Below the pieces are notes generated by a model. It saw nothing but the letters and a program-made list of their open reading frames with translations, was not told the DNA's origin and searched no databases. Positions 29,524 through 40,054 of a DNA stretch of 64,000 nucleotides are shown piece by piece. The translations under genes and the position numbers were made by a program. Source of the stretch: an uncultured Chlorobiaceae bacterium (GTDB taxonomy: Bacteria; Bacteroidota; Chlorobiia; Chlorobiales; Chlorobiaceae); NCBI GenBank assembly GCA_903820085.1, contig CAIJGA010000001.1, positions 164,863 to 228,862 on the forward strand, written 5' to 3'. Numbering within the stretch: position 1 is the stretch's first letter; each line of letters begins with the position of its first letter.

Positions 29524-30357
29524 TCACCCTAATTTCAACTGACGATTTGTTGCCTCACATTCCAGTTGCGGAATCTGGTTGTATTTTCCCTTCGCCAGGT
29601 CAGCACGAACTTTGGTCAGTAATGCTGCACGAGAGAGCGAATTGTTGCAGGCGTACATCTCCTTGCAGAAATAGTAGGTAAATGCTCCGTGCCAACTGCC
29701 GGCGATATGGGCATCGGCACTGGTCTGGTCGGCCCGGCATGCAGCCCAAAGAATGTCATGGACAACACCTTTTTCAAGCAATCCGTGACGAAGTCCGCGA
29801 GACCGCTTGCTGTCTACCTGTTCAAATGCCTCCAGAGAGGGGGGCGGCAGATAGCGCGGCGTGCGATCCAGCAGCATGTCAATGGCCTTCAGGCCGGTAC
29901 CGCTGTGGCAGGTATCCAGATAGACTTCCAAAAGAACATTGGCCGGCAATTGAATGAACAGGTCACGCAGTTCATCATCGACAATGATATGGTTCGTATC
30001 CCACTTGTTTCCAGCCTGGGCAAGATCATGAGGGCAGAACGCTTCATCGGCCCGGTCCGGTTCATCACCGCTCAGGTCGGGGACCTGCGTGCCATGACTG
30101 GACAGGCTGAAGACCAGATATGAGTATTTCCCCGCCTTTGCACCATCGACCATCGCTTTAAGGTTGCTGATGATGTTTGCCTTTGTGGCCTGGGCATCGG
30201 TCAGCAAAGTGATGTCGCTGCCTTGAAAACCAAGCAGTTTCTGCAGCAAGGCCGTCATCTCAGTGGCATCATTCACACAACCCTGCAACGCAGCGCCTGG
30301 AAAGTTCTTGAAATTGTTGATTCCGACACACAAAGCTTTTTTGTTCGAAACAGGCAT
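29524..30357 (-). CDS. Caspase-like protease (metacaspase/orthocaspase, peptidase C14)
   Basis: 277 residues, consisting of essentially one p20-like catalytic domain. The start KKALCVGINNFKNFPGAAL and GCVNDATEMTALL are typical. The catalytic dyad is visible: His88 in FSLSSHGTQV and Cys150 in YLDTCHSGTG. No signal peptide, membrane segment or recognition domain is attached. Prokaryotic caspase homologues cleave after basic residues and are linked to stress, cell death or defence; here there is no obvious partner. A strong AGGAGG Shine-Dalgarno precedes the ATG at 30357. Confidence 0.9.
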   Translation of the reverse strand: MPVSNKKALCVGINNFKNFPGAALQGCVNDATEMTALLQKLLGFQGSDITLLTDAQATKANIISNLKAMVDGAKAGKYSYLVFSLSSHGTQVPDLSGDEPDRADEAFCPHDLAQAGNKWDTNHIIVDDELRDLFIQLPANVLLEVYLDTCHSGTGLKAIDMLLDRTPRYLPPPSLEAFEQVDSKRSRGLRHGLLEKGVVHDILWAACRADQTSADAHIAGSWHGAFTYYFCKEMYACNNSLSRAALLTKVRADLAKGKYNQIPQLECEATNRQLKLG

Positions 30358-30792
30358 AGCTTTCCTCCTTTATGGTTTACTGGTGATGTTATAAAAAGAC
30401 ACCCAGTTACCAGCAAACTGAGCCCTCTCTTTGCGTATCGCCTCGCAAAATTAATAGCCGGCAATTCTTCTGGATTAGAATGATTCTTTCAATCGGAATA
30501 TCGTTTCCGGATAAATAATCCTGCAAGTATAGCCGATAAGAGTATGAGGATATCAATAGGTTACGCAAAACTCCAACATTCCTATCTCAATTTCACTTTT
30601 TTTCTACAAACCAGCAAGAAAGTCCATTACTTTTTAACATTGGTATCGAAACATGCGAATTGCAGTTAAAATCAAGAAAAACCCAACCCGATCACCTGCA
30701 GTAGACCCCTCAAAAAGTGCTCTCTGCCTCACATCGCTTCTTTTCGCTATATTGAGCGGATAATTTGGCATAACCCTGAAACCAATACAGCC
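30358..30792. other. Intergenic region, no gene seen
   Basis: About 435 AT-rich bases between the divergent caspase gene and the 60-residue protein gene. I see no coding frame, RNA gene or repeat; presumably it holds promoters for both sides. Confidence 0.5.
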
Positions 30793-30975
30793 ATGGCCAT
30801 GACTGTCGAGATCAAAAACGGCAAGCTCTGCATAGAGATTGACCTTGAAACACCAACACCCTCTTCGTCAGGCAAGACGCTGGTTGTTGCAAGCACACGC
30901 GGCAATACGGTCACGAACGTCATGATTGACGGCAAACCGGTGACGATCGGCCTGAACGCCTATATCAAGAAGTAG
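30793..30975 (+). CDS. Small conserved protein of unknown function (60 residues)
   Basis: A compact sequence, MAMTVEIKNGKLCIEIDLE...GKTLVVASTRGN...NGLNAYIKK in outline, which reads like an antiparallel beta-rich domain. I recall similar tiny proteins in other bacteria and phages but no function. Translation may also begin at the second ATG (30799). It is 47 bases upstream of a GIY-YIG protein gene on the same strand and may be co-transcribed with it. Confidence 0.6.
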   Translation: MAMTVEIKNGKLCIEIDLETPTPSSSGKTLVVASTRGNTVTNVMIDGKPVTIGLNAYIKK

Positions 30976-31022
30976 AAGATGCCGTTCGCATCTTTGAAGC
31001 AAAGCTCTAACATATCAATTAC

Positions 31023-31616
31023 ATGGACACCGTTTTTTCAAATCCCGCGCATCTCTACTCAAGAGCGGAGGTACTTTCAAATCCATGCCCTGTTGCCAGA
31101 ACACATGGTGTTTACGCCTGGTTTTTCAAAGAGATTCCGCCGGGCGTACCCGTTGAAGGGTGCCTTACCCTCGAAGGGTTGACCCTGCTCTATATCGGAA
31201 GCTCACCGGACAAAAAAGGGGAAGCAAACGCAACGCAGACTATCCAGCAAAGGGTTCGCTATCACTTTAACGGAAAAGCCGACGGCTCCACACTGCGCCG
31301 TTCTTTAGGCATTTTGCTTGCAAAAAAAAGCGGATTCCCGCTCAGAATGGTTGGAAACGGCAAGCGGATGACGCTCACCAGCAAAGGCGAAGAGTGGCTT
31401 GACCAGTGGATGCAGCAAAACGCCTTTGTGACCTGGGTGGAACATGATAAACCATGGGATCTTGAAAATGAGCTTTTCCATGCGCTCCCGCTGCCGCTCA
31501 ATATCCAGGGAAATAAGCATCACCCTTTTGCAGCGGAGCTGACCCGGATAAGAACTGAGGCAATAACAAGCGCAAAATATGCGCCGGTTGTTGCGGAGAG
31601 TGAGAACCGGTTGTAA
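31023..31616 (+). CDS. GIY-YIG nuclease-fold protein
   Basis: 197 residues. The core has GVYAWFFKEIPP (the GIY strand) and LTLLYIGSSPDKK (the YIG strand), followed by QQRVRYHFNGKADGSTLRRSL, with an arginine on the next helix, as in GIY-YIG nucleases. No second DNA-binding domain is evident. Stand-alone proteins of this kind are common and uncharacterised; nuclease activity is plausible but not proven. It is followed 6 bases later by the U32 peptidase gene. Confidence 0.75.
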   Translation: MDTVFSNPAHLYSRAEVLSNPCPVARTHGVYAWFFKEIPPGVPVEGCLTLEGLTLLYIGSSPDKKGEANATQTIQQRVRYHFNGKADGSTLRRSLGILLAKKSGFPLRMVGNGKRMTLTSKGEEWLDQWMQQNAFVTWVEHDKPWDLENELFHALPLPLNIQGNKHHPFAAELTRIRTEAITSAKYAPVVAESENRL

Positions 31617-31622
31617 GCGTTT

Positions 31623-32906
31623 TTGCCGAAAAGGCACCTGAAAATTGAACCAATCAAGCCTGTGATACACGAAAATAACATAGAACTTATAGCGCCAGCC
31701 GGCGACATGACCGGATTGCTGACCGCACTCAAAGCCGGTGCGGATGCGGTCTACTTTGGAGCCGAAGGGTATAACATGCGTGCCGGAAGCAGCAATTTCA
31801 CTCCGGAAGACTTTCCTGCCATTCATGCACTTTGTCTGGAGTATCATGCCAAAGGGTATCTGGCCCTGAACACCATTATCTATGACGGTGAACTGAAAAA
31901 GATGGCGCTGACGGTTACTGCAGCCAAAAAAGCGGGATTTGATGCCGTGATCTGCTCGGACATGGCGGTGATTGAAGCAGCCCGGAAAAACGGCATCCCC
32001 TTTCATATCTCGACGCAGGCATCGGTAAGCAGCTACAGCGCGGTAAAGTTCTATGCCTCCCTCGGGGCAAAAATGATTGTTCTGGCCAGGGAACTCACCC
32101 TTGAACAGGTTCGCCATATTACCAGCAAAATAAGAGCTGACCAGCTCGACGTGCAGATTGAGTGCTTTGTTCACGGCGCCATGTGCGTCGCCGTTTCGGG
32201 GCGCTGTTTCATGTCGCAGGATATGTTCGGCCGTTCGGCAAATCGCGGCGAGTGCGTGCAGCCCTGTCGGAGACACTATATCATTACCGATCCGGAAGAG
32301 AACCAGGAACTCGAGCTTGGCACTGATTATGTCATGAGTCCGAATGACCTCTGTACCGTAGAATTTATTGATGTGCTTATGGATGCGGGAATTACCGCCT
32401 TCAAAATCGAAGGGAGAAGCCGCAGCCCTGAATATGTGCATACGGCAACAACAGCCTACCGCCGATCGATCGACTTCTGTACCACCCGCCGCAACGATCC
32501 GGAATTCAGAAACGAGTACAGCAAACTGACAATACAGCTCAAAGAGGAGCTTGCCACGGTGTACAACCGCGGATTTTCAAAAGGGTTTTATTTTGGAAAG
32601 CCCCTTGATGCATGGGTACGGGAATACGGCTCACTGGCAAAAGAGAAAAAAACCTATATCGGAGAGGTGCTCAAATATTACCCGAAAGTGGAGGTCGCAG
32701 AGATTCTTATCATGGCTCGTGGCCTCAAAAATGACGAGAAGCTCTCTATTCAGGGACCAAAAACCGGAGTCGTCACCGTTATTGCCGACTCCTTTTTAAC
32801 CAATGACCGGCACGATATCGATGCCGTAAAAGGCGACAACGTCACCGTAAAGTGTGCAAAGGTCAGAAAGCATGACAAGGTTTATCTTCTTGAAAAACGG
32901 CGATAG
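31623..32906 (+). CDS. U32-family peptidase (TrhP/YegQ type)
   Basis: 427 residues from a TTG; a GTG at 31662 placed just before [11 protein letters not shown] is an equally good or better start. The family signature [19 protein letters not shown] is followed by [13 protein letters not shown], whose cysteines may hold an Fe-S cluster. The length and the C-terminal small barrel ([15 protein letters not shown]...[10 protein letters not shown]) fit TrhP (YegQ), which hydroxylates uridine in the tRNA wobble position with prephenate, rather than the longer RlhA. Despite the name, protease activity is doubtful. Confidence 0.85.
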   Translation: MPKRHLKIEPIKPVIHENNIELIAPAGDMTGLLTALKAGADAVYFGAEGYNMRAGSSNFTPEDFPAIHALCLEYHAKGYLALNTIIYDGELKKMALTVTAAKKAGFDAVICSDMAVIEAARKNGIPFHISTQASVSSYSAVKFYASLGAKMIVLARELTLEQVRHITSKIRADQLDVQIECFVHGAMCVAVSGRCFMSQDMFGRSANRGECVQPCRRHYIITDPEENQELELGTDYVMSPNDLCTVEFIDVLMDAGITAFKIEGRSRSPEYVHTATTAYRRSIDFCTTRRNDPEFRNEYSKLTIQLKEELATVYNRGFSKGFYFGKPLDAWVREYGSLAKEKKTYIGEVLKYYPKVEVAEILIMARGLKNDEKLSIQGPKTGVVTVIADSFLTNDRHDIDAVKGDNVTVKCAKVRKHDKVYLLEKRR

Positions 32907-33010
32907 GAGGTCAGGCCTGGAAGAATCGTTTTTTCTTCCGGCAAGCTTTTGCGTACATTTGAGAAGATAGTGCTGACCTTTTCAGAACATCCGCAGACGG
33001 AGCCTGTCTT

Positions 33011-34090
33011 ATGATTTACAAGGTCATTTCAAAAACAGAGTTCAGGAAGTTCATCGATGCAATCGTCAAGCAAAACACTGCTTATGGGCCTCGGCAGGTA
33101 GATACAGGAAGAGGCGGCAAACCGATCTACCAGTTCACGGCGGTAAAATCTGCCGATGAAATTGATTTTGACTATTCGGTAACCCACTCATCAGCCAAAC
33201 ATTTCTTCCTGCCTTTCCGTGACGAACTGTCGCGATTCAACTTCGAAGACGGAAACTGGGAACAGGAGGTGCACTACGAAGCGCCGCCCATAATCCTGAT
33301 CGGGCTCAGGCCATGCGATATCAGTGCAATCAACATGCTCGATGAGGTGATGCTTCATGGTCCCTATCCTTCGCCATACTACCTTGCGCGCAGGAAAAAC
33401 ACCTTCATCATCGGCATGGACCACCTTCCCCTGCCGGACTGCTTCTGCAAATCGATGAACCGCCATACGGTCAACCACGGATTCAACCTTTTCTGCTCAG
33501 ACATCGGCGACAAATACTACCTCTCGATCAACTCATCCAAAGCATTTTCGTTCCTTAAGGAGTTCATGATTGAGGAGCCGTCATACGAAGACAACTGCCT
33601 CTTGATCGAACGGCGCAAAATGATCAAACAGAGCTTCGAGACCAATATCGAAGTGACCGGCCTGCCCGTTTTCCTCGACATCGAGTTCGATTCACCCATT
33701 TGGCAGAAATGGGGCGACAAGTGCCTGAGTTGCGGCTCCTGCGCCATGGTCTGCCCTACCTGTTACTGTTACAGCGTCGAAGAGCGTTTCGACGTTGACC
33801 TGAAAGGTTCTTCACGGCAGAACCATCTCTACTCATGCAACCTCGTCGATTTCGCCCAGGTTGCCGGCGGTCATAATTTCAGGCCCAGAAACGGCGACCG
33901 GCTCAAGTACCGTTACTATCACCACTACCGCGGATTTGCTGCGAACGACAACCAGCAGATCTGCGTAGGGTGCAACCGTTGCGGCCGTACCTGCCTGGCA
34001 GACATCAACCCGAAAGACGTCATCAACGATCTCAGACTGGAGCGAGAATCATGCATGATATGCGTTTCACCCTCCCCCCTCAAGACCTGA
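33011..34090 (+). CDS. hydB: Sulfhydrogenase beta subunit (4Fe-4S protein)
   Basis: 359 residues. The C-terminal half has two ferredoxin-type cysteine groups: C238-x2-C241-x2-C244-x3-C248 and C318-x2-C321-x2-C324-x3-C328. The N-terminal part ([15 protein letters not shown]) is shared with anaerobic sulfite reductase subunit A and HydB of group 3b hydrogenases. It passes electrons between the gamma subunit's flavin and the hydrogenase module and takes part in sulfur reduction. The hydG start at 34051 lies inside its last 40 bases. Confidence 0.92.
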   Translation: MIYKVISKTEFRKFIDAIVKQNTAYGPRQVDTGRGGKPIYQFTAVKSADEIDFDYSVTHSSAKHFFLPFRDELSRFNFEDGNWEQEVHYEAPPIILIGLRPCDISAINMLDEVMLHGPYPSPYYLARRKNTFIIGMDHLPLPDCFCKSMNRHTVNHGFNLFCSDIGDKYYLSINSSKAFSFLKEFMIEEPSYEDNCLLIERRKMIKQSFETNIEVTGLPVFLDIEFDSPIWQKWGDKCLSCGSCAMVCPTCYCYSVEERFDVDLKGSSRQNHLYSCNLVDFAQVAGGHNFRPRNGDRLKYRYYHHYRGFAANDNQQICVGCNRCGRTCLADINPKDVINDLRLERESCMICVSPSPLKT

Positions 34091-34968
34091 ACCGTGAACC
34101 GTTCGCGTTGAAGTCCCCGGACTTCAAGAAAAAATGCGAAGTCATGATCACCGACCGGGGCTACAAGTGCCGGATCACCAACACCGTCCCCATCTCTTCA
34201 CAGGAGAAGCTCTTCCTCCTGCGCATCGTAGACCCTGTGGAACGCCAGCTCTTCAACTTCAGGCCGGGCCAGTTCCTCATGCTCGAAGTGCCCGGATACG
34301 GCGAGGTCCCGCTCTCCATATCAAGCGACAACAGCAACCATGAATTCGTCGAAATCTGCATCCGTAAGGCCGGTCACGTGACATCGGCCATGTTCGAAGC
34401 CAGGCAGGGGGCGATCGTCTCCATCAGGGGACCTTTCGGCACCTCATTCCCGATGGAGGCGATGGAAGGCAGCAACGTGCTGCTGGTTGCCGGAGGGCTC
34501 GGCATAGCCCCGGTGCGCGCCCCCCTCTTCTGGATCAGCAATCACAGGGACAGGTTCAAAAACGTCTATCTCCTCTACGGGGCAAAGGAGCCCTCCCAGC
34601 TTCTCTTCAGTTATCAGTTCGAAGAGTGGCAGAAGGTGAGCAACGTCCAATTGATGACCATCGTTGAAAAACCTGACGAATCATGGAAAGGCAGGACCGG
34701 AATGATCACGGCACTTTTCGACGATTTTTCCTTCGATGCAAAGAAAACGTTCGCCATCGTCTGCGGACCGCCCGTCATGTTCAAATTCGTCTGCAACTAC
34801 CTCGATGGCAAGGGCATCCCGATGAACCGGATGTTTGTGTCGCTCGAACGCAGGATGCACTGCGGCATGGGCAAGTGCTGTCGTTGCATGGTCGGATCGA
34901 CCTTCACCTGCCTGGACGGTCCTGTTTTCGACTACTGGTCGGTCATGAACCTCAAGGAAGCCATATAG
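34051..34968 (+). CDS. hydG: Sulfhydrogenase gamma subunit (FAD/NAD(P)-binding)
   Basis: 305 residues from the ATG at 34051; an upstream GTG or similar frame at 33970 adds only arginine-rich shadow sequence of hydB. It has a ferredoxin reductase-like fold: FAD-binding [20 protein letters not shown] with LSIS, nucleotide-binding [15 protein letters not shown] and [13 protein letters not shown], and a C-terminal 2Fe-2S motif, CGMGKCCRC...C. It exchanges electrons with NAD(P)H in the cytoplasm. It overlaps hydB by 40 bases and precedes hydD by 10. Confidence 0.93.
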   Translation: MHDMRFTLPPQDLNREPFALKSPDFKKKCEVMITDRGYKCRITNTVPISSQEKLFLLRIVDPVERQLFNFRPGQFLMLEVPGYGEVPLSISSDNSNHEFVEICIRKAGHVTSAMFEARQGAIVSIRGPFGTSFPMEAMEGSNVLLVAGGLGIAPVRAPLFWISNHRDRFKNVYLLYGAKEPSQLLFSYQFEEWQKVSNVQLMTIVEKPDESWKGRTGMITALFDDFSFDAKKTFAIVCGPPVMFKFVCNYLDGKGIPMNRMFVSLERRMHCGMGKCCRCMVGSTFTCLDGPVFDYWSVMNLKEAI

Positions 34969-34978
34969 GGAGAATCTG

Positions 34979-35743
34979 ATGAACCATCTCGGCTTTAAAA
35001 TCGACAAGATGAAGATCGGCTCGTTCGACTTCACCTGCTGCGAAGGGTGCCAACTGCAGTTGGCCAACAAGGAATCGACCCTGCCCAACTTCCTCGGACT
35101 GCTCGACATCCGCAACTTCCGTGAAATATCCTCGGAAAGGCACGACGACTACGATATTGCCCTCATCGAGGGAAGCATCACACGAAGTGACGAGATCGAA
35201 CGGCTCAAAGCGATCCGCGCTCAGGCCAGCGTACTTGTTGCTTTTGGCTCCTGCGCCTGCTTCGGCGGTGTAAACAGCCTCAAGAACAGGATCCCTGCAG
35301 AGGAGGTCATCAAAGGTGTCTACGGAGACAAACCCATAGAGACAATGCCCTCCACGAAAATCAGCGATATCGTCACCGTCGATTTCATGATCCCCGGTTG
35401 CCCGGTCTCCAAGGATGAGGTGGAGCGCGTCGTGATCGGCATCGTAACGCGATCACTCAACACCCTGCCGAAATACCCGGTCTGCGTTGACTGCAAACAG
35501 AGGCTCAATACCTGTCTGTTCGACCTTGGAGAAGTATGCCTCGGACCGGTCACCAAGGCAGGTTGCGATGCTGTCTGCCCATCAGGCAAAACCCCCTGCC
35601 TCGGGTGCCGCGGGCCAGCCGACGACATCAACTTTCCCTCCTTTCTCCAACTCGTCAAAGAGAAGGGACTCAGCGAGGACGAAATGCTTGAAAAACTGAC
35701 TTTCTACAACGGCTTTGCAGATTATCTCGACCATGAAAGTTGA
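34979..35743 (+). CDS. hydD: Sulfhydrogenase delta (small) subunit
   Basis: 254 residues, the NiFe-hydrogenase small subunit of the group 3 type, which is short and lacks a signal peptide. Proximal-cluster cysteines are seen in [17 protein letters not shown] and [12 protein letters not shown]. Further clusters are suggested by [23 protein letters not shown] and [11 protein letters not shown]. An AGGGAG Shine-Dalgarno lies 7 bases before the ATG. It overlaps hydA by 11 bases. Confidence 0.93.
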   Translation: MNHLGFKIDKMKIGSFDFTCCEGCQLQLANKESTLPNFLGLLDIRNFREISSERHDDYDIALIEGSITRSDEIERLKAIRAQASVLVAFGSCACFGGVNSLKNRIPAEEVIKGVYGDKPIETMPSTKISDIVTVDFMIPGCPVSKDEVERVVIGIVTRSLNTLPKYPVCVDCKQRLNTCLFDLGEVCLGPVTKAGCDAVCPSGKTPCLGCRGPADDINFPSFLQLVKEKGLSEDEMLEKLTFYNGFADYLDHES

Positions 35744-37007
35744 TTTCAACATCGATATACACCACCTCCCGAGAGTGGAGGGGCACGGCAACATTCACAT
35801 CTCCGTGAAAGACGGAAAGCTCGCGGATGCGAGATGGGAGGTGATCGAAACCCCGAGATTCTTCGAAATGATGCTGAAAGGTATAAGCGCCGAACGGGCC
35901 CCCTTCCTCACTTCCCGCATCTGCGGAATCTGTTCGATCAGCCATTCGCTGGCCAGCATCAGGGCGCTCGAACGCGCCATGGAGATCGAGCCGCCGAAGG
36001 CGGCAAAGGCGATAAGGCTCCTGGCCATGCACGGCGAAACCCTGCAGAGCCATGCACTGCACCTTTTCTTCCTTGCTGCGCCCGACTTTCTCGACATGCC
36101 GAGCGCCATTCCGATCCTGCATTCCCATCCCGAAATCGTGAAAGCAGGGCTCCTGCTCAAGGAGCTTGGTAACGAAATGAGCATCGCCACCACCGGCCGT
36201 GCGACCCATCCGGTCAGCCTCGTACTTGGCGGAGTGAGCAAAGCTCCCTCGAAACAGCGGCTCAAAGAGCTGAAGGAGATGATCATGAAACGCAGGACGG
36301 CTCTCGACAGGAGCACCGACTTTTTCAGGACGCTCACCATTCCGGAGTTCGTCCGTGAAACCGAGTTCATTTCACTGCGCAACGGCAAGGACTATCCGTT
36401 CATCGGCGGCGACCTGGTATCGACCGATGGCATAGTCCGCGACGAGAACGACTACCTGAAGATGACCAACGAATACCTCTGCGACTTCTCAACATCGAAG
36501 TTTACCCGCCTAAGCCGCCAGTCCTCTGCAGCGGGGGCACTTGCTCGGTTCAACAACAATTCCAGGCTGCTCGGGCATCGTGCCCACGAGATCGCTGCAT
36601 CCTTCGGCCTCGAGCCGATCTGCCACAACCCGTTCATGAATAACATCGCCCAGCTCGTGGAGTGCCACCACATCTTCGAAAACGCCGAAACGCTCATCGA
36701 CCTCCTGCTCGACGACGACCTGAAGGAGATCAGAACGGCATACAAACCGAAGGCAGGAGCGGCAACCGGTGCTGTCGAAGCTCCGAGAGGCATCCTCTAC
36801 CACCACATGGAAACGGACGACGACGGCAAAGTAGTCAAAGCCGACTGCATTATCCCGACAACCCAGAACAACGCCAATATCCATTACGACCTGAAGGCAC
36901 TTGCCGCCGAGGCCGTGAAGGAAGGGAAAACAGACCGTGAAACTGAAAAGCTCTGTGTCATGCTGGTGAGGTCATACGACCCCTGTATTTCATGCTCGGT
37001 GCATTGA
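35733..37007 (+). CDS. hydA: Sulfhydrogenase alpha (large) subunit, NiFe active site
   Basis: 424 residues from the ATG at 35733 inside the end of hydD; a TTG 18 bases earlier is in frame but unlikely. The four nickel-binding cysteines are present: Cys64 and Cys67 in [11 protein letters not shown], and Cys418 and Cys421 in DPCISCSVH. The gene stops directly after that histidine, so there is no C-terminal peptide to be removed by a maturation protease; group 3b relatives usually have one. With hydB, hydG and hydD it forms a soluble bidirectional NAD(P)-linked hydrogenase. No hyp maturation genes are in the window. Confidence 0.95.
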   Translation: MKVDFNIDIHHLPRVEGHGNIHISVKDGKLADARWEVIETPRFFEMMLKGISAERAPFLTSRICGICSISHSLASIRALERAMEIEPPKAAKAIRLLAMHGETLQSHALHLFFLAAPDFLDMPSAIPILHSHPEIVKAGLLLKELGNEMSIATTGRATHPVSLVLGGVSKAPSKQRLKELKEMIMKRRTALDRSTDFFRTLTIPEFVRETEFISLRNGKDYPFIGGDLVSTDGIVRDENDYLKMTNEYLCDFSTSKFTRLSRQSSAAGALARFNNNSRLLGHRAHEIAASFGLEPICHNPFMNNIAQLVECHHIFENAETLIDLLLDDDLKEIRTAYKPKAGAATGAVEAPRGILYHHMETDDDGKVVKADCIIPTTQNNANIHYDLKALAAEAVKEGKTDRETEKLCVMLVRSYDPCISCSVH

Positions 37008-37016
37008 GGAAAGAAC

Positions 37017-37445
37017 TCAAAGAATTTCGACAAGCTCAATCTCAAATGTGAGTTGCTGGCCTGCAAGTGGATGATTGGCATCAAGCGTGACGGCAGTATC
37101 GCTCAAGTCAACAACCATGACAATCGCCTGCTGGTTGTCGGGCAGTCCGACCTGGAGCTGCTGGCCGATTTCAAGCTCCATATCAGCAGGAAAGCGCTCG
37201 CGGTCAACATCGGTTACCAGTTCCGGACTGTGCTCTCCATAAGCTTCCAAAGCAGGAATAACGGAAACCCTTACCTCTCCGGGAGCCATATCGAGCACCG
37301 CAATGTCGAAACCGGCTATAACCTGTCCACCGCCAATGGTAAACTCCAGCGGTTCACGATCAGCCGATGTGTCAAACATCGTACCGTCATCAAGCGTTCC
37401 GGTATAATGAACTCTTACGGTATCCCCTTGTTTTGCCTGCGCCAT
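37017..37445 (-). CDS. FKBP-type peptidyl-prolyl isomerase, SlyD-like
   Basis: 142 residues. It has [38 protein letters not shown] and, after the flap (residues about 70-125), [18 protein letters not shown], which is the SlyD layout with an insert-in-flap chaperone domain. Unlike E. coli SlyD it has no histidine-rich nickel-binding tail. An AGGAGG Shine-Dalgarno precedes the ATG. SlyD can feed nickel to hydrogenases, and this gene ends 9 bases from hydA, but it is convergent, so a link to the hydrogenase is only a guess. Confidence 0.92.
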   Translation of the reverse strand: MAQAKQGDTVRVHYTGTLDDGTMFDTSADREPLEFTIGGGQVIAGFDIAVLDMAPGEVRVSVIPALEAYGEHSPELVTDVDRERFPADMELEIGQQLQVGLPDNQQAIVMVVDLSDTAVTLDANHPLAGQQLTFEIELVEIL

Positions 37446-37585
37446 GCACTCCTCCTTTTTAACTGATCAAAATAAACGCCCTTTATTAGTACCACCCAAA
37501 TCATTGGTATCCCCTCCAAAAAGGGCCATGCAACGATCAGAATAATCAGCGAAACTATGGAAAAATCAGCAAAAATCACATTTTT

Positions 37586-38671
37586 TTATGCTTCACGGGG
37601 AGCTGTTTTCCCCTGATCCATCTCCATGGTCAGTTTCGGCAGCCATCCGGGATAGTTGCTCTTGATAAACTCAATCAACTGTTCACGCACCAGACAGCGC
37701 AGCTCCCAGACATTCGATGAGTTCGCAGCACTGACCAGCGCCCGTATCTCGACCGATTTGTCGGTGATATTGGTTATATGGAGTTTTGCTACTCTGCCGT
37801 CCCAGAGTGGAGTTGATGCAACAACCCGCTCGAGCTCATGGCGGAGAGTTTCGGGATTGACGGCATAATCCGTGTAGAAAAACACCGTACCAAGCAGTTC
37901 GGCCGAAGTTCGCGACCAGTTCTGAAACGGACGATCAATAAACCAGGTAATGGGCACAATAAGGCGGCGCTGGTCCCAGAGTTGAACAACCACATAGGTC
38001 AGGGTAATTTCTTCAATTCTTCCCCACTCGTTTTCAACAACAACCACATCATCGATACTGATGGGCTGCGTAATCGCAATCTGAATTCCGGAGATGAGGG
38101 TGGCCAGACTTTTCTGTGCGGCAAAACCGAGGATAACACCGGCAATACCCGCAGAGGCAAGAATGCTCAGCCCGACCTGACGCACCGTATCGAAGGTCAT
38201 CAGAACACTGGATACAGCAAGAAGCACAAGAAGCACATTGAGAATCTTGCGGGCCAGACTGACATGGGTGGAAATTTTTCGGGCCGATTCGTTTTCCCGC
38301 ACTTTCGAGGCATAGCGTTGAAGGACTAACTGCTCAAAAACGCTGAAAAGGCGCATGACAAACCATGCTATCCCGATAATGGAAACAATGAGGAGGATAT
38401 GCCGAAGCAAATCCTTGAGGTCTGCAGAAAACGGTATAGAATGAAGCAGTACAGCCAGCGCAATGAGAGCAACAAGCAGGCGAAAGGGCCCGTTCATCAG
38501 TTCGAGAGGAATACTGGCTCCCCTGATTGAGGACCGGATTGCTGCTATAGCCTTACTGAACAGTGAATCGGCCGCAAAATAACCTGCCACGCCAACCACA
38601 ACAATGATGGCCGGTAACAGGTAACCGCCCTGAAGAAAATCCAATAAACTCACGGCCGTCTCCATATGCAT
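37586..38671 (-). CDS. Small-conductance mechanosensitive channel family protein (MscS)
   Basis: 361 residues. About four or five N-terminal transmembrane helices are followed by the pore helix and the conserved cytoplasmic start ILASAGIAGVILGFAAQKSLA, then TQPISIDDVVVVENEWGRIEEI and the QLWDQRRLIVPITWFIDRPFQNW beta domain. The protein opens under membrane tension and releases solutes. The start is one of two ATGs two codons apart. Confidence 0.9.
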   Translation of the reverse strand: MHMETAVSLLDFLQGGYLLPAIIVVVGVAGYFAADSLFSKAIAAIRSSIRGASIPLELMNGPFRLLVALIALAVLLHSIPFSADLKDLLRHILLIVSIIGIAWFVMRLFSVFEQLVLQRYASKVRENESARKISTHVSLARKILNVLLVLLAVSSVLMTFDTVRQVGLSILASAGIAGVILGFAAQKSLATLISGIQIAITQPISIDDVVVVENEWGRIEEITLTYVVVQLWDQRRLIVPITWFIDRPFQNWSRTSAELLGTVFFYTDYAVNPETLRHELERVVASTPLWDGRVAKLHITNITDKSVEIRALVSAANSSNVWELRCLVREQLIEFIKSNYPGWLPKLTMEMDQGKTAPREA

Positions 38672-38724
38672 GCAACGATAAGCTGAACCCCTGGGCCGAA
38701 TGACCCGGGGTTTTCCTCAATATG

Positions 38725-39918
38725 CTACCCTTTCAGCCGCGCAAATTCACTTTTTGAACGGCTCACGCAATCCTCAATAGCCATGCCGCCGAAATAGTTA
38801 CCGGTCAAGAGCAAATTCTTTTTCCCTTTCAGCAGGGCATCGTTTTTCTCAAGCCACTCATGATGACCCATCCGCAGCGTTGGCACCGTATTGAACTTTG
38901 ATTCGGTATGCTCAATCTTCGAAAATCCTACACCGAGAACCTCCGTGATGCGGCTTCTTTTGGTCTTTTCATCCAGACCCGGCTTGAAATGAAAAACAAA
39001 ACCGCGATAGTTTTCGTCGGGTACCGTATCGCGCGAGACCACCGAAAAGAAGACATCGTTAGGCGAAATAATGGCCGCAACCGGCTTCAGCTTAATATTC
39101 TCCTTGCGGACAATAACACCAACAGAATCAACGTCAGCCGATTTGAGCTGGCCGAGATGGCTCGAGATATCGGGATTGATATCCTTCAACAGCATTGATG
39201 CTACCGAAGAGGGAGTTGCAATCACCAGCGTTTTGGCTGAATACTCTCCACCACCAGCGCTCCTGATCTCATAGAGGCCATCTTTATACAGGATTGAATT
39301 CACATCCTGAGTGGTAAAAACATTCAGACCGCTTTTTGCAGAAATGGCCCGGGCAACGCTCTGCATACCGTTCTTGAAGGTATAGTTCTTCAGCATATCC
39401 TTTCTTTTCTCCCGGCTTTTAAACATCATGTCAGCCGGAAAGTCGTCAGTTTGCTGCGAAGGCACTGCGTTAAAAAAGTGGCGGATCACCTCCTGGTAGT
39501 TCTTTTCCCCCACAATTTTTGAATAATAGGCGCTCACACTCAAACCGGTTTTCTTGAGCTTGAAAATGTTCGGAACTGAAACAAGCAGTTCCATAATATT
39601 GAGCTGGGAAACAATCGATTTGATTTTGCCGTCCACCATAAGGGTAAACGGTACCTTGGCGCGAGGAATGATCGAGTTCTTCAGCCCGCACTCTTCAACG
39701 ATATCAAGCAGGTTCTGGTAAGAGCTGTAACAGGTATGGGCCCCGAGTTCCATCCAGAATTTCTTGCGGTCAGAACTGTATGCGGGAGAGGCAAAAGAGC
39801 CGCCGACAGCATCAGTTTTTTCAAGCAGCGTGGTTTTCATGCCAGCCTGCACACAATAATAAGCAAGGCTGAGGCCACTTATGCCACCGCCGACAACAAC
39901 AACATCGTTTTGCATCAT
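38725..39918 (-). CDS. Protoporphyrinogen oxidase (HemY/HemG type)
   Basis: FAD-dependent oxidase of the heme and bacteriochlorophyll precursor pathway, converting protoporphyrinogen IX to protoporphyrin IX. I place the start at the ATG pair 39918/39915 directly before NDVVVVGGGISGLSLAYYC; the frame runs 19 codons further upstream in basic, aromatic sequence that is not part of the fold. The end has the usual NLLLTGNYFGGMAIEDCVSR, the FAD-contacting C-terminal motif. About 397 residues. Oxygen-dependent HemY is odd in strict anaerobes, so another acceptor is likely. Confidence 0.85.
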   Translation of the reverse strand: MMQNDVVVVGGGISGLSLAYYCVQAGMKTTLLEKTDAVGGSFASPAYSSDRKKFWMELGAHTCYSSYQNLLDIVEECGLKNSIIPRAKVPFTLMVDGKIKSIVSQLNIMELLVSVPNIFKLKKTGLSVSAYYSKIVGEKNYQEVIRHFFNAVPSQQTDDFPADMMFKSREKRKDMLKNYTFKNGMQSVARAISAKSGLNVFTTQDVNSILYKDGLYEIRSAGGGEYSAKTLVIATPSSVASMLLKDINPDISSHLGQLKSADVDSVGVIVRKENIKLKPVAAIISPNDVFFSVVSRDTVPDENYRGFVFHFKPGLDEKTKRSRITEVLGVGFSKIEHTESKFNTVPTLRMGHHEWLEKNDALLKGKKNLLLTGNYFGGMAIEDCVSRSKSEFARLKG

Positions 39919-40054
39919 AAAAGAGAAGGAGTTTCGTGAGATGCGTTTAAAAAAACAAAAGCAAGCGGATCGCAAAAAACCGCGCCATGCCTGCCTGAAA
40001 CAATCAAAAACTTCTGGCGCAATTTAGCGAAATCGGAGAAGAAGACCGCTTATC

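Noticed and set aside
30979..31182. 67-codon frame just upstream of the GIY-YIG gene
   Set aside because: It is a shifted reading of the GIY-YIG coding sequence.
33970..34050. Longer start for hydG
   Set aside because: The added residues are an arginine-rich shadow of hydB's second ferredoxin motif; the ATG at 34051 begins the normal protein.
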